Positions 24,151 to 32,013 of a DNA stretch of 64,000 nt are shown one piece after another. The translations under genes and the position numbers were made by a program. The first letter of the stretch is position 1. Every line of letters begins with the position of its first letter. This DNA comes from Streptomyces sp. NBC_00224. GTDB lineage: Bacteria > Actinomycetota > Actinomycetes > Streptomycetales > Streptomycetaceae. Where the stretch lies: contig NZ_CP108106.1 in the NCBI RefSeq assembly GCF_041435195.1, positions 1,612,001 through 1,676,000 of the forward strand. The letters run 5' to 3'. A model generated the notes under the pieces. That model made no database searches. It had not been told where the DNA came from and saw nothing but the letters and a program-made list of their open reading frames with translations.

Positions 24151-24570
24151 ATGACCAGCGCCCGCGATCTGATGACCGTCGACGTCCGCTGCATCCCGGC
24201 GAGCGAAACCCTCGACCGTGCCGCCCAGTTGATGCGGGACCACAACATCGGCGCGCTGCCCGTGAAGGGCAGCGACGGCACACTGACGGGCATCGTCACG
24301 GACCGCGACATCGTGGTGAAGGTCCTCGCCGCCGGGAAGGACGCGGCCGACGTGACGGCCGGCGACCTCGCCGACGGCAAGCCGCGTACGGTCTCCGCCG
24401 ACGCGGACGCGGCCGAGGCGGTGCGGGTGATGAGCGACGCGCGCATCCGCCGCCTCGTCGTCGTGGACGACGGCGAGCCGGTCGGTGTGATCACCGAGGC
24501 GGATCTGGCCCGGCACCTCCCTGCGGACCAGTTCGCCTCGTTCGCGAGCAGCGTCTACGCGGAGGCCTGA
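24151..24570 (+). CDS. Tandem CBS-domain protein
   Basis: A 139-residue protein made of two CBS motifs: SARDLMTVDVRCIPASETLDRAAQLMRDHNIGALPV, GIVTDRDIVVKVLA, and the second VMSDARIRRLVVVDDGEPVGVITEADLARHL. CBS pairs bind adenine nucleotides and act as energy or redox sensors; such free-standing small proteins are common in Streptomyces and their targets are mostly unknown. ATG 24151 follows GGAGG by five bases. Confidence 0.88.
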   Translation: MTSARDLMTVDVRCIPASETLDRAAQLMRDHNIGALPVKGSDGTLTGIVTDRDIVVKVLAAGKDAADVTAGDLADGKPRTVSADADAAEAVRVMSDARIRRLVVVDDGEPVGVITEADLARHLPADQFASFASSVYAEA

Positions 24571-24606
24571 GCCCGAAGGGGCGAGGGCCACGCCTCCGCG
24601 AGCGGG

Positions 24607-24807
24607 TCAGGGCAGCAGCTTGTCGATCGCCGCGCGGCCGTCCTCCGCCAGTCGGCGCTCCGCCCACGCCATGCTCTTCGGGTTGATGTCGCGCCCCGAC
24701 GCGAGCACCAGGTCCTCGGCGGTGACCTCACCGCCCGAACCGGTGTGCAGCAGTGCGTCCGGGGTGATCCCCTCCCGCTTCGGCGCGGGATCGGACTGAG
24801 CGTTCAT
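24607..24807 (-). CDS. Small hypothetical protein
   Basis: A 66-residue acidic protein (MNAQSDPAPKREGITPDALL, later AEDLVLASGRDINPKSMAW and IDKLLP). The start is fixed by a very strong ribosome site, GAGGAGG, five bases upstream. I do not recognise the family; it has no signal peptide or membrane segment. It is convergent with the CBS-domain gene. Confidence 0.6.
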   Translation of the reverse strand: MNAQSDPAPKREGITPDALLHTGSGGEVTAEDLVLASGRDINPKSMAWAERRLAEDGRAAIDKLLP

Positions 24808-25180
24808 GCCGCCTCCTCATTAGTCCGGCGTGGCTCCATTCTGGTACCCGGTCCCGCAGAACGCATCCGCCCCAGAAATGTCACCCGTACGGCCCGGCCC
24901 CCGGCCCCGCCGATGGCGTCCTCCGGGCCCTGCCGCCGCACGCGCTCGCGGGCCGGGTGACCCGTGTTCCCGGCCCTTCGAGGGCCCGCCGCGGGCCCCT
25001 CGGCGGGCCGCACGGACACGTCCGCGAAAGTCACCCGTACGACACGCCGGAGCCGGGAACCAGCCGCCGCGCTCACCGCGTTCTCCCCACAGCAACGCGG
25101 TACGACGTTGCGGAACGCAGCGCAACACAGGAGCGCGGCGCGGTGGCGGACCGCGGCGGGCCCGTGGACAGGTGGTGTCG
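24808..25180. other. Divergent intergenic region, 373 bases
   Basis: No gene fits here. The region must hold the promoters for the 66-residue protein (minus) and the TerD-CAP gene (plus). Two near-identical blocks, ATGTCACCCGTACGG (about 24878) and AAGTCACCCGTACGA (about 25028), lie 150 bases apart in the same orientation, with a related GGGTGACCCGTG in between (24955). These may be operator or sigma-factor sites, but CGTACG is common in this genome type. Confidence 0.35.
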
Positions 25181-26521
25181 ATGAGCGAGCTGGTTCCCGG
25201 GGGCAACCGGCCCCTTCCGGACGGCGTTCTGACGATCGGCGTGCCGGGGCCCTTCGATCTGTCGGTGCTGATCACCGACGACACCGGAAAGGTCGGCGGC
25301 GACGCCGACTTCGTCTTCTACAACCAGCCGTCCGCGCCCGGCACCCGTCTCGACGACGACGTCATCACGGTCGACCCGAACCGGCTGCGGGCCGGGGCGA
25401 GCCGGCTGACCGTGGTCGTCAGCCCCGCCGAGCCGGGCGTTCCGCTCGGCCGGCTGCCGGTGCCGAGCCTGCGGCTCAGCGGTCCCGGCGGCGAGATCCT
25501 GGCCCGGTTCACACCGCCGAGGCCGGAGCGGGAGACCGTGCTGCTGCTGGCCGAGATCTACCGCCGGGGCACCGGCTGGAAGGTGCGCGCGCTGGGGCAG
25601 GGGTACGCGGACGGCCTCGCGGGGGTGGCCCGCGACTTCGGGGTGGACGTGGCCGACGACGACCCGCCGCCGCACGCGCCCACCGTCCAGCTGCCCACCG
25701 CGGCGATATCGCTCCCCGCCGCGCGGCGGTCGGAGGCCGAACAGGGCGACGGCTTCGGCGGGTTGGTCAACGCCGAGCGGGTCCGGGCCGGGGCCCCGCC
25801 GGTGACGGTCGACGGACGGCTGACCTCGGCCGCCGAGTCGCACGCCGCGACCATGGCCGCCCAGGGCCGCCTCAGCGTGGAGAGCCCGGACGGTATGTCG
25901 GTCTTCCAGCGGGTGACCACGCGGGGGTACGCGTATCTGAGCATCGCCGAGCATCTGGTGTCGGGGCCGCGCACACCGGCCGAGTTCCTGGCGTACTGCC
26001 TGGAGGACGCGCACACCCGGCGCCCGCTGCGGGACGCCGCCTTCACGGAGGCAGGCATCGGCCGTGCCACCGACGACCGTACGGGCGAGGTGTACTGGAC
26101 GGCGCTGTGGGCCAGGCCATTCAGCGGGGACGGGCTGCACCGGACGGTGTCCGAAGTGGTCGCGCTCACCAACGGCCGCCGTGTCACGGCCGGACTGCGC
26201 CCGCTGGCGGACGACACCCGCCTGGGCTCGGCAGCCCAGGCGTACAGCGCGGACATGGCGGCGCGCGGCTTCTACTCCCACACCTCGCCGGAGGGCCTGG
26301 AGCCGTGGGACCGGGCCCGGGCGGCCGGAGCGGCGCACCGGGGCATCGGCGAGAACATCGCGTGCGGGCAGCGCACGGCGGCCGAGGTGGTGGAGGGCTG
26401 GATGAACAGCCCGGGCCACCGCGCCAACATCCTCAAGCCCGACTTCACCCACATAGGCGTCGGCTTCGCGGGCGGCGGCCGCGCGGGCACGTACTGGACG
26501 CAGCTGTTCGGCCTCGCCTGA
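25181..26521 (+). CDS. TerD-domain protein fused to two CAP (SCP/PR-1) domains
   Basis: A 446-residue protein. Residues about 1-160 look like a TerD (tellurium/stress-response, Ca2+-binding) domain: FDLSVLITDDTGKVGGDADFVFYNQP, RETVLLLAEIYRRGTGWKVRALGQGYADGLAGVARDFGVDV. Residues about 190-310 are a degenerate CAP domain (VNAERVRAGAPPVTVDGRL, ending YWTALWARPF). Residues about 318-446 are a canonical CAP domain (MAARGFYSHTSPEGLEPWDRA, GENIACGQRTAAEVVEGWMNSPGHRANIL, THIGVGFA) with the usual His/Glu residues. There is no signal peptide, so this CAP protein is probably cytoplasmic, which is unusual. The longer upstream open frame is arginine-rich noise; ATG 25181 gives the conserved TerD-like start. 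Confidence 0.82.
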   Translation: MSELVPGGNRPLPDGVLTIGVPGPFDLSVLITDDTGKVGGDADFVFYNQPSAPGTRLDDDVITVDPNRLRAGASRLTVVVSPAEPGVPLGRLPVPSLRLSGPGGEILARFTPPRPERETVLLLAEIYRRGTGWKVRALGQGYADGLAGVARDFGVDVADDDPPPHAPTVQLPTAAISLPAARRSEAEQGDGFGGLVNAERVRAGAPPVTVDGRLTSAAESHAATMAAQGRLSVESPDGMSVFQRVTTRGYAYLSIAEHLVSGPRTPAEFLAYCLEDAHTRRPLRDAAFTEAGIGRATDDRTGEVYWTALWARPFSGDGLHRTVSEVVALTNGRRVTAGLRPLADDTRLGSAAQAYSADMAARGFYSHTSPEGLEPWDRARAAGAAHRGIGENIACGQRTAAEVVEGWMNSPGHRANILKPDFTHIGVGFAGGGRAGTYWTQLFGLA

Positions 26522-26541
26522 CGGTCGCGCAGGCCCCCTGG

Positions 26542-27192
26542 CTACTGGAGTGCGTCGGCTGAGGCGCCCGCCTGCCGGGCCGCCACCTCCGCCAGGCCCA
26601 CGGGGCGGTCCAGCGTGCCCAGCAGGCTGACGAAGCTGGACTCCAGGAACGCCGTCAGCTCCTCGCGCGCGCCCGGTTCCGCCACCGGCCAGCCGGTCAC
26701 CGCCTCCTCGGCGAACGCCATCCAGCCGCGGGAGGCGATGTCGAGCCGGGGCGACTCCGGCATGCCCATGCGCCGCTGGGCGTCGACGACATGGCGGGCC
26801 ACCGCCTCGCGGGTCTCGCCCAGGATGTCCGCGACCGCCGGGTGGCTGCCGGACGCGCCCCTGACCAGAGCCAGATAGACCTGCCGGTGCTCCAGTACGT
26901 AGGCGACGAACCCGTCGATGAACGCTTGCAGCCAGGCGACCGGCGGCAGGGCCGGGTCCGGCTCCACCGCCTCGATGAAGCGTGCGCACTCCTTGGCCAC
27001 CACCGCGCGGTAGAAGTCGCGCTTGGAGTCGAAGTAGTGGAAGAGCAGGCCCCGCGAGATCCCGGCCCGGCGGGCGACCTCGTCCGTGGACAGCTCGTCG
27101 AGCGAGCGGTCGGCGAGCATCTCCAGTCCGATGTCGACCAGCTGGGTCCTGCGTTGGTCGGGGGTCAGGCGGGTGATGCGCTTTCCGGACAT
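26542..27192 (-). CDS. TetR-family transcriptional regulator
   Basis: A 216-residue protein with an N-terminal helix-turn-helix: TQLVDIGLEMLADRSLDELSTDEVARRAGISRGLLFHYFDSKRDFYRAV. The rest is the usual alpha-helical ligand domain. It is divergent from the alcohol dehydrogenase gene, with two similar operators between them, so it most likely represses both itself and the dehydrogenase and responds to an alcohol or related ligand. It does not look like KstR. Confidence 0.9.
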   Translation of the reverse strand: MSGKRITRLTPDQRRTQLVDIGLEMLADRSLDELSTDEVARRAGISRGLLFHYFDSKRDFYRAVVAKECARFIEAVEPDPALPPVAWLQAFIDGFVAYVLEHRQVYLALVRGASGSHPAVADILGETREAVARHVVDAQRRMGMPESPRLDIASRGWMAFAEEAVTGWPVAEPGAREELTAFLESSFVSLLGTLDRPVGLAEVAARQAGASADALQ

Positions 27193-27256
27193 GCCCGCAG
27201 TGTACGAGCGGTCGAGGCGCCGCGCGCCGAGGCGGGGCGCTGGACGGACAGCGCTA

Positions 27257-27275
27257 TTGACAAGCGCTCAACAAC
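27257..27275. promoter_or_regulatory. TetR operator 1, overlapping a -35 element
   Basis: TTGACAAGCGCTCAACAAC. The first six bases are also a consensus -35 (TTGACA, 27257-27262), with TACAAC 18 bases downstream (27281-27286) as a possible -10 for the alcohol dehydrogenase. The block is repeated 34 bases downstream. Confidence 0.5.
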
Positions 27276-27290
27276 AGTCGTACAACGTTA

Positions 27291-27309
27291 TTGAGCATTG
27301 CTTAACAAC
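27291..27309. promoter_or_regulatory. TetR operator 2
   Basis: TTGAGCATTGCTTAACAAC matches operator 1 at 14 of 19 positions and contains a near-perfect palindrome TTGAGCA-T-TGCTTAA. The 34-base spacing puts both copies on the same face of the helix. Confidence 0.5.
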
Positions 27310-27395
27310 ACCGACTCAGGCTCAGGCTCGGCATCCCGACCCCCCGCCTGCCGCCTGCCGAGCCCGCACCCCGTCCGGGCACTGAGGAGACCGCC

Positions 27396-28439
27396 ATGCG
27401 CACCATGCGCGCCGCACGATTCCACCCCGCCTCCGGCAAGCTCGGCGTCGAGGAGGTGCCGGTCCCCGTGCCCGGCCCCGGCGAGGCCCTGGTCAAGGTC
27501 GCCGCCTGCGGAATCTGCCACTCCGACCTGAGTCTCCTGAACGGCGTCTTCCACACCGACCTGCCGTCCATCACCCCGGGCCACGAGGCCTCCGGCACCA
27601 TCGACGAGCTGGGCTCGCCGGTCCCGGGCTGGCAGCGGGGCGACCGGGTCGTGGCGCACGCGGGGCGCGCCTGCGGCTCCTGCCCCGCCTGTGTGTCGGG
27701 CATGGCGATCGACGACTGCGAGCGCGTGCAGATCATGGCGTTCGACTACGACGGCGCCTGGGCCGAGTACGTACTGGTCCCGGTCGCCGCGCTGGTCCGC
27801 GTCCCCGACTCCATCCCGCTGGAGCGGGCGGCGATCCTCGCGGACGCCGTCTCCACGCCGTACGCGGCGGTGATCGACACGGCCGCGGTCCGCCCGGCCG
27901 AGAGCGTCGGCGTCTGGGGCCTCGGCGGCATCGGTACGCATGCGCTCCAGGCCGCCCGGCTGGCCGGAGCCGCTCCGGTGATCGGCCTCGACCCGCTGCC
28001 CGCGGCCCGCGAGCGCGCCCTCGAACTGGGCGCCGACCACACCGTGGACCCCACCGCCGAGGACGCCCTCGACCGGATCGCCGAACTCACCGGCGGCCGG
28101 GGCCTGAAGGTCGCGATCGACGCGGTCGGCCGCGCGGGGACCATCGCCCAGGCCAACCGCGCCCTGGGGCACCGGGGTCGGCTGGTACTGGTCGGCATGT
28201 CCATGGACAGGGTCGAGCTGGGCCCGCTGGCCGCCTTCACCCGCGACCGGCACTCGGTGACGGGTCACCTCGGCTATCGCAAGGAGCACATCGAGCAGCT
28301 CGTCGACCTGGTGGCCGCGGGCCGCCTCGACATCAGCCGCTCGATCAGCGCCGAACTCCCGCTCTCGGAGATAGCGGAGGGCGTCCGCCGCCTGGAGCAC
28401 AAGGAGGGCAACCCGATCCGGATCGTCATCCGACCCTGA
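27396..28439 (+). CDS. Zinc-dependent alcohol dehydrogenase (MDR family)
   Basis: A 347-residue medium-chain dehydrogenase. CGICHSDLS and GHEASGTI provide catalytic-Zn ligands; the structural Zn loop is reduced to CGSCPACVSGMAIDDC. The NAD-binding Rossmann fold reads [20 protein letters not shown]. It would interconvert an alcohol and an aldehyde or ketone with NAD(P)H. ATG 27396 follows GAGGAGA; a second ATG nine bases later is possible. It is divergent from, and probably controlled by, the TetR gene, and is followed by a strong hairpin. Confidence 0.88.
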   Translation: MRTMRAARFHPASGKLGVEEVPVPVPGPGEALVKVAACGICHSDLSLLNGVFHTDLPSITPGHEASGTIDELGSPVPGWQRGDRVVAHAGRACGSCPACVSGMAIDDCERVQIMAFDYDGAWAEYVLVPVAALVRVPDSIPLERAAILADAVSTPYAAVIDTAAVRPAESVGVWGLGGIGTHALQAARLAGAAPVIGLDPLPAARERALELGADHTVDPTAEDALDRIAELTGGRGLKVAIDAVGRAGTIAQANRALGHRGRLVLVGMSMDRVELGPLAAFTRDRHSVTGHLGYRKEHIEQLVDLVAAGRLDISRSISAELPLSEIAEGVRRLEHKEGNPIRIVIRP

Positions 28440-28564
28440 CCGGCCCGCCCCCCGCGCCACCGCCCCGACCCGCACCGCACCCCGCACGACCCCGTCCCCA
28501 TACCGCCGCTTCGGCCCGCTCGGCCGTCGGCACCCCCCGATCCCCCGTCCCCGCGGGGCTCCAA

Positions 28565-28601
28565 CCGCCGCCCACGCCTGCCGCTCAGGTGTGGGCGGCG
28601 G
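28565..28601. terminator. Strong hairpin after the alcohol dehydrogenase gene
   Basis: CCGCCGCCCACGCCT (28565-28579) pairs with AGGTGTGGGCGGCGG (28587-28601) with one G-T pair and a 7-base loop. Confidence 0.65.
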
Positions 28602-29032
28602 CGTGCGTCCCACGCCCCGTCACATGCTGATCACGAGGCGCGAAACCGGCCAGGTTTCTCGCGTGAGGGCCGCCACACCTTCGCCACCCCAGCAACAAAA
28701 TCTTCACAGGATCGGCAGATTCCGTGAAGGATCTGCACTTTCGGCGAGCCGGGCGGGTGCGGACAGCAAGATCATCTTCGTTCAACATTGCACTTCGAAT
28801 CTGGACATGTCCGCATTGAGCCCAACCTCTTTGGTGACGCTTTGCCGTTCCGTTGCCGGGCTGTAGGCATTTGTCAGGACGGTCCCCGACGGACGTCCCC
28901 GGCCATGACCAAGCCGGACGAAGGTCCGTCAACGACCCGTCAAGCGCGTTGACAGGGCCGCGACTTCACACTTCCGCGCCCTCGACGCCGCTGGACCACT
29001 ACCGAGCAATGCCGAACCACTGGGGGTTACCC
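28602..29032. other. melC upstream region, about 430 bases, relatively AT-rich
   Basis: No coding frame is convincing here. Base composition drops to lower GC around 28685-28830, as expected of a regulated promoter. Inverted repeats: GCAGAT (28715-28720) with ATCTGC (28731-28736), and the perfect palindrome GGACATGTCC (28803-28812). Tyrosinase operons of Streptomyces are known to be under copper and developmental control; which protein binds here cannot be told. Confidence 0.4.
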
Positions 29033-29461
29033 ATGTCCCGACTCACCCGCCGCAGCGCGCTGGGCCTCACCGCGACCGCGGTGGCCGGCCTCGGCCTGGC
29101 CGGTACCGCCTACGCGGCGACCGCGAGCGAACCCGCCAACGGTGTCGTCCCCGCCGCGGGCGACGGCCACACCGGTCACATGGACGGCATGGACCACACG
29201 GGGCACAACACGCCTGCCCCGTTCGACGAGGTGTACCAGGGCCGCCGCATACAGGGCGCGCCCGCACAGGGAGGTGCGCACGGCGGCCACCACGGGGGCT
29301 ACCAGGTGCGGATAGACGGCAAGGAACTGCACGTCATGCGGAACGGTGACGGCACCTGGATCAGCGTGATCAACCACTACGAGACGTTCGCGAACCCGCG
29401 CGCCGTGGCCCGCGCGGCCGTGGTGGAGCTCCAGGGCGCCACGCTCGTCCCGCTCGCCTGA
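29033..29461 (+). CDS. melC1: Tyrosinase cofactor / copper chaperone MelC1
   Basis: A 142-residue protein with a twin-arginine signal (RR at residues 6-7, then a hydrophobic stretch ending TAYA). A His/Met-rich part ([27 protein letters not shown]) is followed by the conserved [46 protein letters not shown]. MelC1 binds apo-tyrosinase, delivers copper and carries it out through the Tat system. The ATG at 29033 directly precedes the twin-Arg sequence. It is followed after 53 bases by melC2 in the standard operon. Confidence 0.95.
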   Translation: MSRLTRRSALGLTATAVAGLGLAGTAYAATASEPANGVVPAAGDGHTGHMDGMDHTGHNTPAPFDEVYQGRRIQGAPAQGGAHGGHHGGYQVRIDGKELHVMRNGDGTWISVINHYETFANPRAVARAAVVELQGATLVPLA

Positions 29462-29514
29462 TCCTTCCGCCCCCGCACACGCACCCGCGCAGCACCACCA
29501 TCTGGAGCATTTCC

Positions 29515-30342
29515 ATGACCGTACGCAAGAACCAGGCGACGCTCACCTCCGACGAGAAGAAGCGTTTCGTCAATGCCGTCCTGACGCTGAAGCGCAACGG
29601 CAAGTACGACGCCTTCGTCACCACGCACAACGCATTCATCATGAGCGACGGCGACGACACCGACCGTGTGGGCCACCGCTCGCCGTCCTTCCTGCCGTGG
29701 CACCGCAGATTCCTCATAGAGTTCGAGCAGGCCCTCCAGTCCGTCGACTCGACCGTCGCGCTGCCCTACTGGGACTGGACCACCGACCGCACCGCCACCT
29801 CCTCGCTGTGGGCCGCGGACTTCCTCGGCGGCACCGGCCGCAGCCGCGACGGCCAGGTGATGGACGGGCCGTTCGCCTCCTCCGGCGGCCAGTGGGCCAT
29901 CAACGTCCGGGTGGACGGCCGCAACTACCTGCGCCGCGCGCTCGGCGCGGGCGTGCCCCAGCTGCCCACCAAGGCCGAGGTCGACAGCGTCCTGGCCATG
30001 ACGACGTATGACGAGGCGCCCTGGAACAGCCAGTCCACCGGCGGCTTCCGCAACCACCTGGAGGGCTGGCGCGGGGTCAACCTGCACAACCGCGTGCACG
30101 TCTGGGTCGGCGGCCAGATGGGCACCGGCGTCTCCCCCAACGACCCGGTCTTCTGGATGCACCACGCGTTCATAGACCGGCTCTGGGCGCAGTGGCAGGA
30201 GCGCCACCCGGCCTCGCCGTACCTCCCGGCCGCCGGGACGGCGAACGTGGTGGACCTGCGCGAAACCATGCGCCCGTGGAACAACGTGACGCCGGCGGAC
30301 ATGCTGGACCACAAGAAGTTCTATACGTTCGACGCCGCGTAG
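29515..30342 (+). CDS. melC2: Tyrosinase (type-3 dicopper monophenol monooxygenase)
   Basis: A 275-residue enzyme that oxidises tyrosine to dopaquinone for melanin. The CuA ligands are His38, His54 and His63 (in VGHRSPSFLPWHRRFL); the CuB ligands are His191 and His195 (GVNLHNRVHVW) and His217 (PVFWMHHAFIDRLW). No signal peptide of its own, so it is exported piggyback with MelC1. Full family length. Confidence 0.96.
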   Translation: MTVRKNQATLTSDEKKRFVNAVLTLKRNGKYDAFVTTHNAFIMSDGDDTDRVGHRSPSFLPWHRRFLIEFEQALQSVDSTVALPYWDWTTDRTATSSLWAADFLGGTGRSRDGQVMDGPFASSGGQWAINVRVDGRNYLRRALGAGVPQLPTKAEVDSVLAMTTYDEAPWNSQSTGGFRNHLEGWRGVNLHNRVHVWVGGQMGTGVSPNDPVFWMHHAFIDRLWAQWQERHPASPYLPAAGTANVVDLRETMRPWNNVTPADMLDHKKFYTFDAA

Positions 30343-30350
30343 TGCGCGCC

Positions 30351-30388
30351 GTGCGGGCCCCGGGCGGATCCCCGCCCGGGGCCCGCAC
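30351..30388. terminator. 17-bp perfect hairpin after melC2
   Basis: GTGCGGGCCCCGGGCGG (30351-30367), loop ATCC, and its exact complement (30372-30388) directly after the tyrosinase stop codon. Confidence 0.75.
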
Positions 30389-30414
30389 CGGCATTCCGGG
30401 GTGCGCGCGCCTCG

Positions 30415-30420
30415 TAAGCT
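30415..30420 (+). promoter_or_regulatory. -10 element of a probable leaderless promoter for the CBS gene
   Basis: TAAGCT ends 7 bases before the ATG at 30428. No ribosome-site sequence is present between them. Confidence 0.4.
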
Positions 30421-30427
30421 CGGCCCC

Positions 30428-31828
30428 ATGGACGTTCACGAATCAGTGCTCGAACTCGTCGGCGGCACCCCGCTGGTACGGCTGCGCACACCCGGCGGCG
30501 ACGGGTCGGCCGCCCTCTACGCGAAGCTCGAATACCTCAGCGCCGGCGGCAGCGTGAAGGACCGGATCGGTCTGCACATGATCGAGCAGGCGGAGCGGGA
30601 CGGGCTGCTGCGCCCCGGCGGCACCGTCGTCGAGGCGACCTCCGGCAACACCGGGGCCGGGCTCGCGATGGTGGCGGCGGCCAAGGGGTACCGGGCCGTC
30701 CTCGTCGTCCCCGACAAGACGAGCACCGAGAAGATCGCCACGCTGCGGGGGTACGGCGCGGAGGTGGTCGTCCGGCGCAGCGGGCTGCCCGCCGAGGACC
30801 CGGACAACGTGTTCAACACGGCGGCACGGATCGCCGAGGAGACGCCGGGCAGCTGGCTTGCCGGACAGTACGACAACCCGGCCAACCCGGGGGCGCACTA
30901 CGCCACGACCGGCCCCGAGATCTGGCGCCAGACGGACGGCCGGGTCACGCATCTGGTGGCGTGCGTCGGCACCGGCGGGACGATCAGCGGTACGGGCCGC
31001 TACCTCAAGGAGGTCAGCGGCGGCGCGGTGCGCGTGACCGGGGCGGATCCGGTGGCGTCCGTCTACTCGGGCGGCGACGGCCGTCCGTACTTCGTCGAGG
31101 CGACCGGGCACGTCCGACACCCGGAGACCGTGGAGGACGTCTGGCCCACCTCCTACCACCAGGACGTGGTCGACGAGCTCCTCCCGGTGAGCGACCGGGA
31201 CTCACTGCTGACGGTGCGTCAACTCGCCCGGGAGCAGGGCCTGATGGTCGGCGCCTCGGCCGGTCTCGCGGTGGCGGCCGCACAGCGGGTGGCCGCCGGG
31301 CTCGGCCCCGAGTCGCTGGTCGTGGTGATCCTGCCGGACTCGGGGCGCCAGTACCTCTCGAAGTACTTCAACGACGCGTGGCTGCTGCGGCTGGGGTTCC
31401 TCGACGGGGAGGAGGGGGCGGCGCGGGTCGGGGACGCGGTACGGGACTCCCCGCTGCACTATGTGAACCGGCTCAGCACCGCCGCCGAGGCGCTGGCCGC
31501 GCTGCGGGCCCTGCGCGACCTCGGCCTCCCGCCGGTCGTCCCGGCCGGGCCGTGCCCGGTGGGCCCGGACCGCGCGCCGACCGTCCCGGAGCTGGCGGGG
31601 TCCCTGTCGTTGGAAGCGCTGTCCGCCGCGCTGTCGGACGGCACGGTGAAGCCGGACACGCCGGTACGCGACCACCTCGGCGCACCGCTCCCCCACTTCG
31701 GGGTGGGCGAGCGGGCGGAGTCGGTGCTCGCGGAGCTGGAGGAGCGGGGGGCGGAGTTGGCGGTGGTGGTGCGGGATGGGCATGGGGTGGGGTTGGTGGG
31801 GCGGGCGGGGCTGCGCGCCCTGCTCTGA
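30428..31828 (+). CDS. Cystathionine beta-synthase / cysteine synthase family, with C-terminal CBS-like region
   Basis: A 466-residue PLP enzyme. VGGTPLVRL and GGSVKDRIG carry the PLP-binding Lys44; EATSGNTGAGLA and VGTGGTISGTGRYLKE are the substrate and phosphate loops; GASAGLAV closes the fold. Residues about 345-466 form a degenerate CBS-domain pair, so cystathionine beta-synthase (Ser + homocysteine, transsulfuration) is more likely than a plain cysteine synthase of about 310 residues. Probably leaderless; stands alone between the melC terminator and a repeat block. Confidence 0.85.
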   Translation: MDVHESVLELVGGTPLVRLRTPGGDGSAALYAKLEYLSAGGSVKDRIGLHMIEQAERDGLLRPGGTVVEATSGNTGAGLAMVAAAKGYRAVLVVPDKTSTEKIATLRGYGAEVVVRRSGLPAEDPDNVFNTAARIAEETPGSWLAGQYDNPANPGAHYATTGPEIWRQTDGRVTHLVACVGTGGTISGTGRYLKEVSGGAVRVTGADPVASVYSGGDGRPYFVEATGHVRHPETVEDVWPTSYHQDVVDELLPVSDRDSLLTVRQLAREQGLMVGASAGLAVAAAQRVAAGLGPESLVVVILPDSGRQYLSKYFNDAWLLRLGFLDGEEGAARVGDAVRDSPLHYVNRLSTAAEALAALRALRDLGLPPVVPAGPCPVGPDRAPTVPELAGSLSLEALSAALSDGTVKPDTPVRDHLGAPLPHFGVGERAESVLAELEERGAELAVVVRDGHGVGLVGRAGLRALL

Positions 31829-31840
31829 TTGGGCCCCTCC

Positions 31841-31999
31841 CCGCCCCTTCCCCTAGACCCTCCGGGGGTGGGTGGGGGTGGAGGTTCGTTTCCCGGGGGC
31901 TACGCCCCCGGACCCCCGTTGCGGGGCCTGCGGCCCCTGCACCCCGCTTCGGGGCTCCGCCCCGGACCCCGCTCCTCAAACGCCGGAGGGGCTGAATGC
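31841..31999. repeat. Multi-hairpin dispersed repeat block
   Basis: Contains successive hairpins: CCGGGGGC-TAC-GCCCCCGG (31893-31911), GGGGCC-TGC-GGCCCC (31923-31937), CCCCGCTTCGGGG (31942-31954) or the alternative GGGGC-TCC-GCCCC (31951-31963), followed by CTCCTCAAACGCCGGAGGGG. This is a sequence type I recognise as widely repeated in Streptomyces intergenic DNA. It lies between convergent genes and can act as a bidirectional terminator. Confidence 0.7.
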
Positions 32000-32013
32000 G
32001 CCCCGGACCCCAC

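Noticed and set aside
26542..27192. The TetR gene as KstR
   Set aside because: Its sequence does not look like KstR and its own promoter carries different operators (TTGAGCA type), not TNNAACNNGTTNNA.
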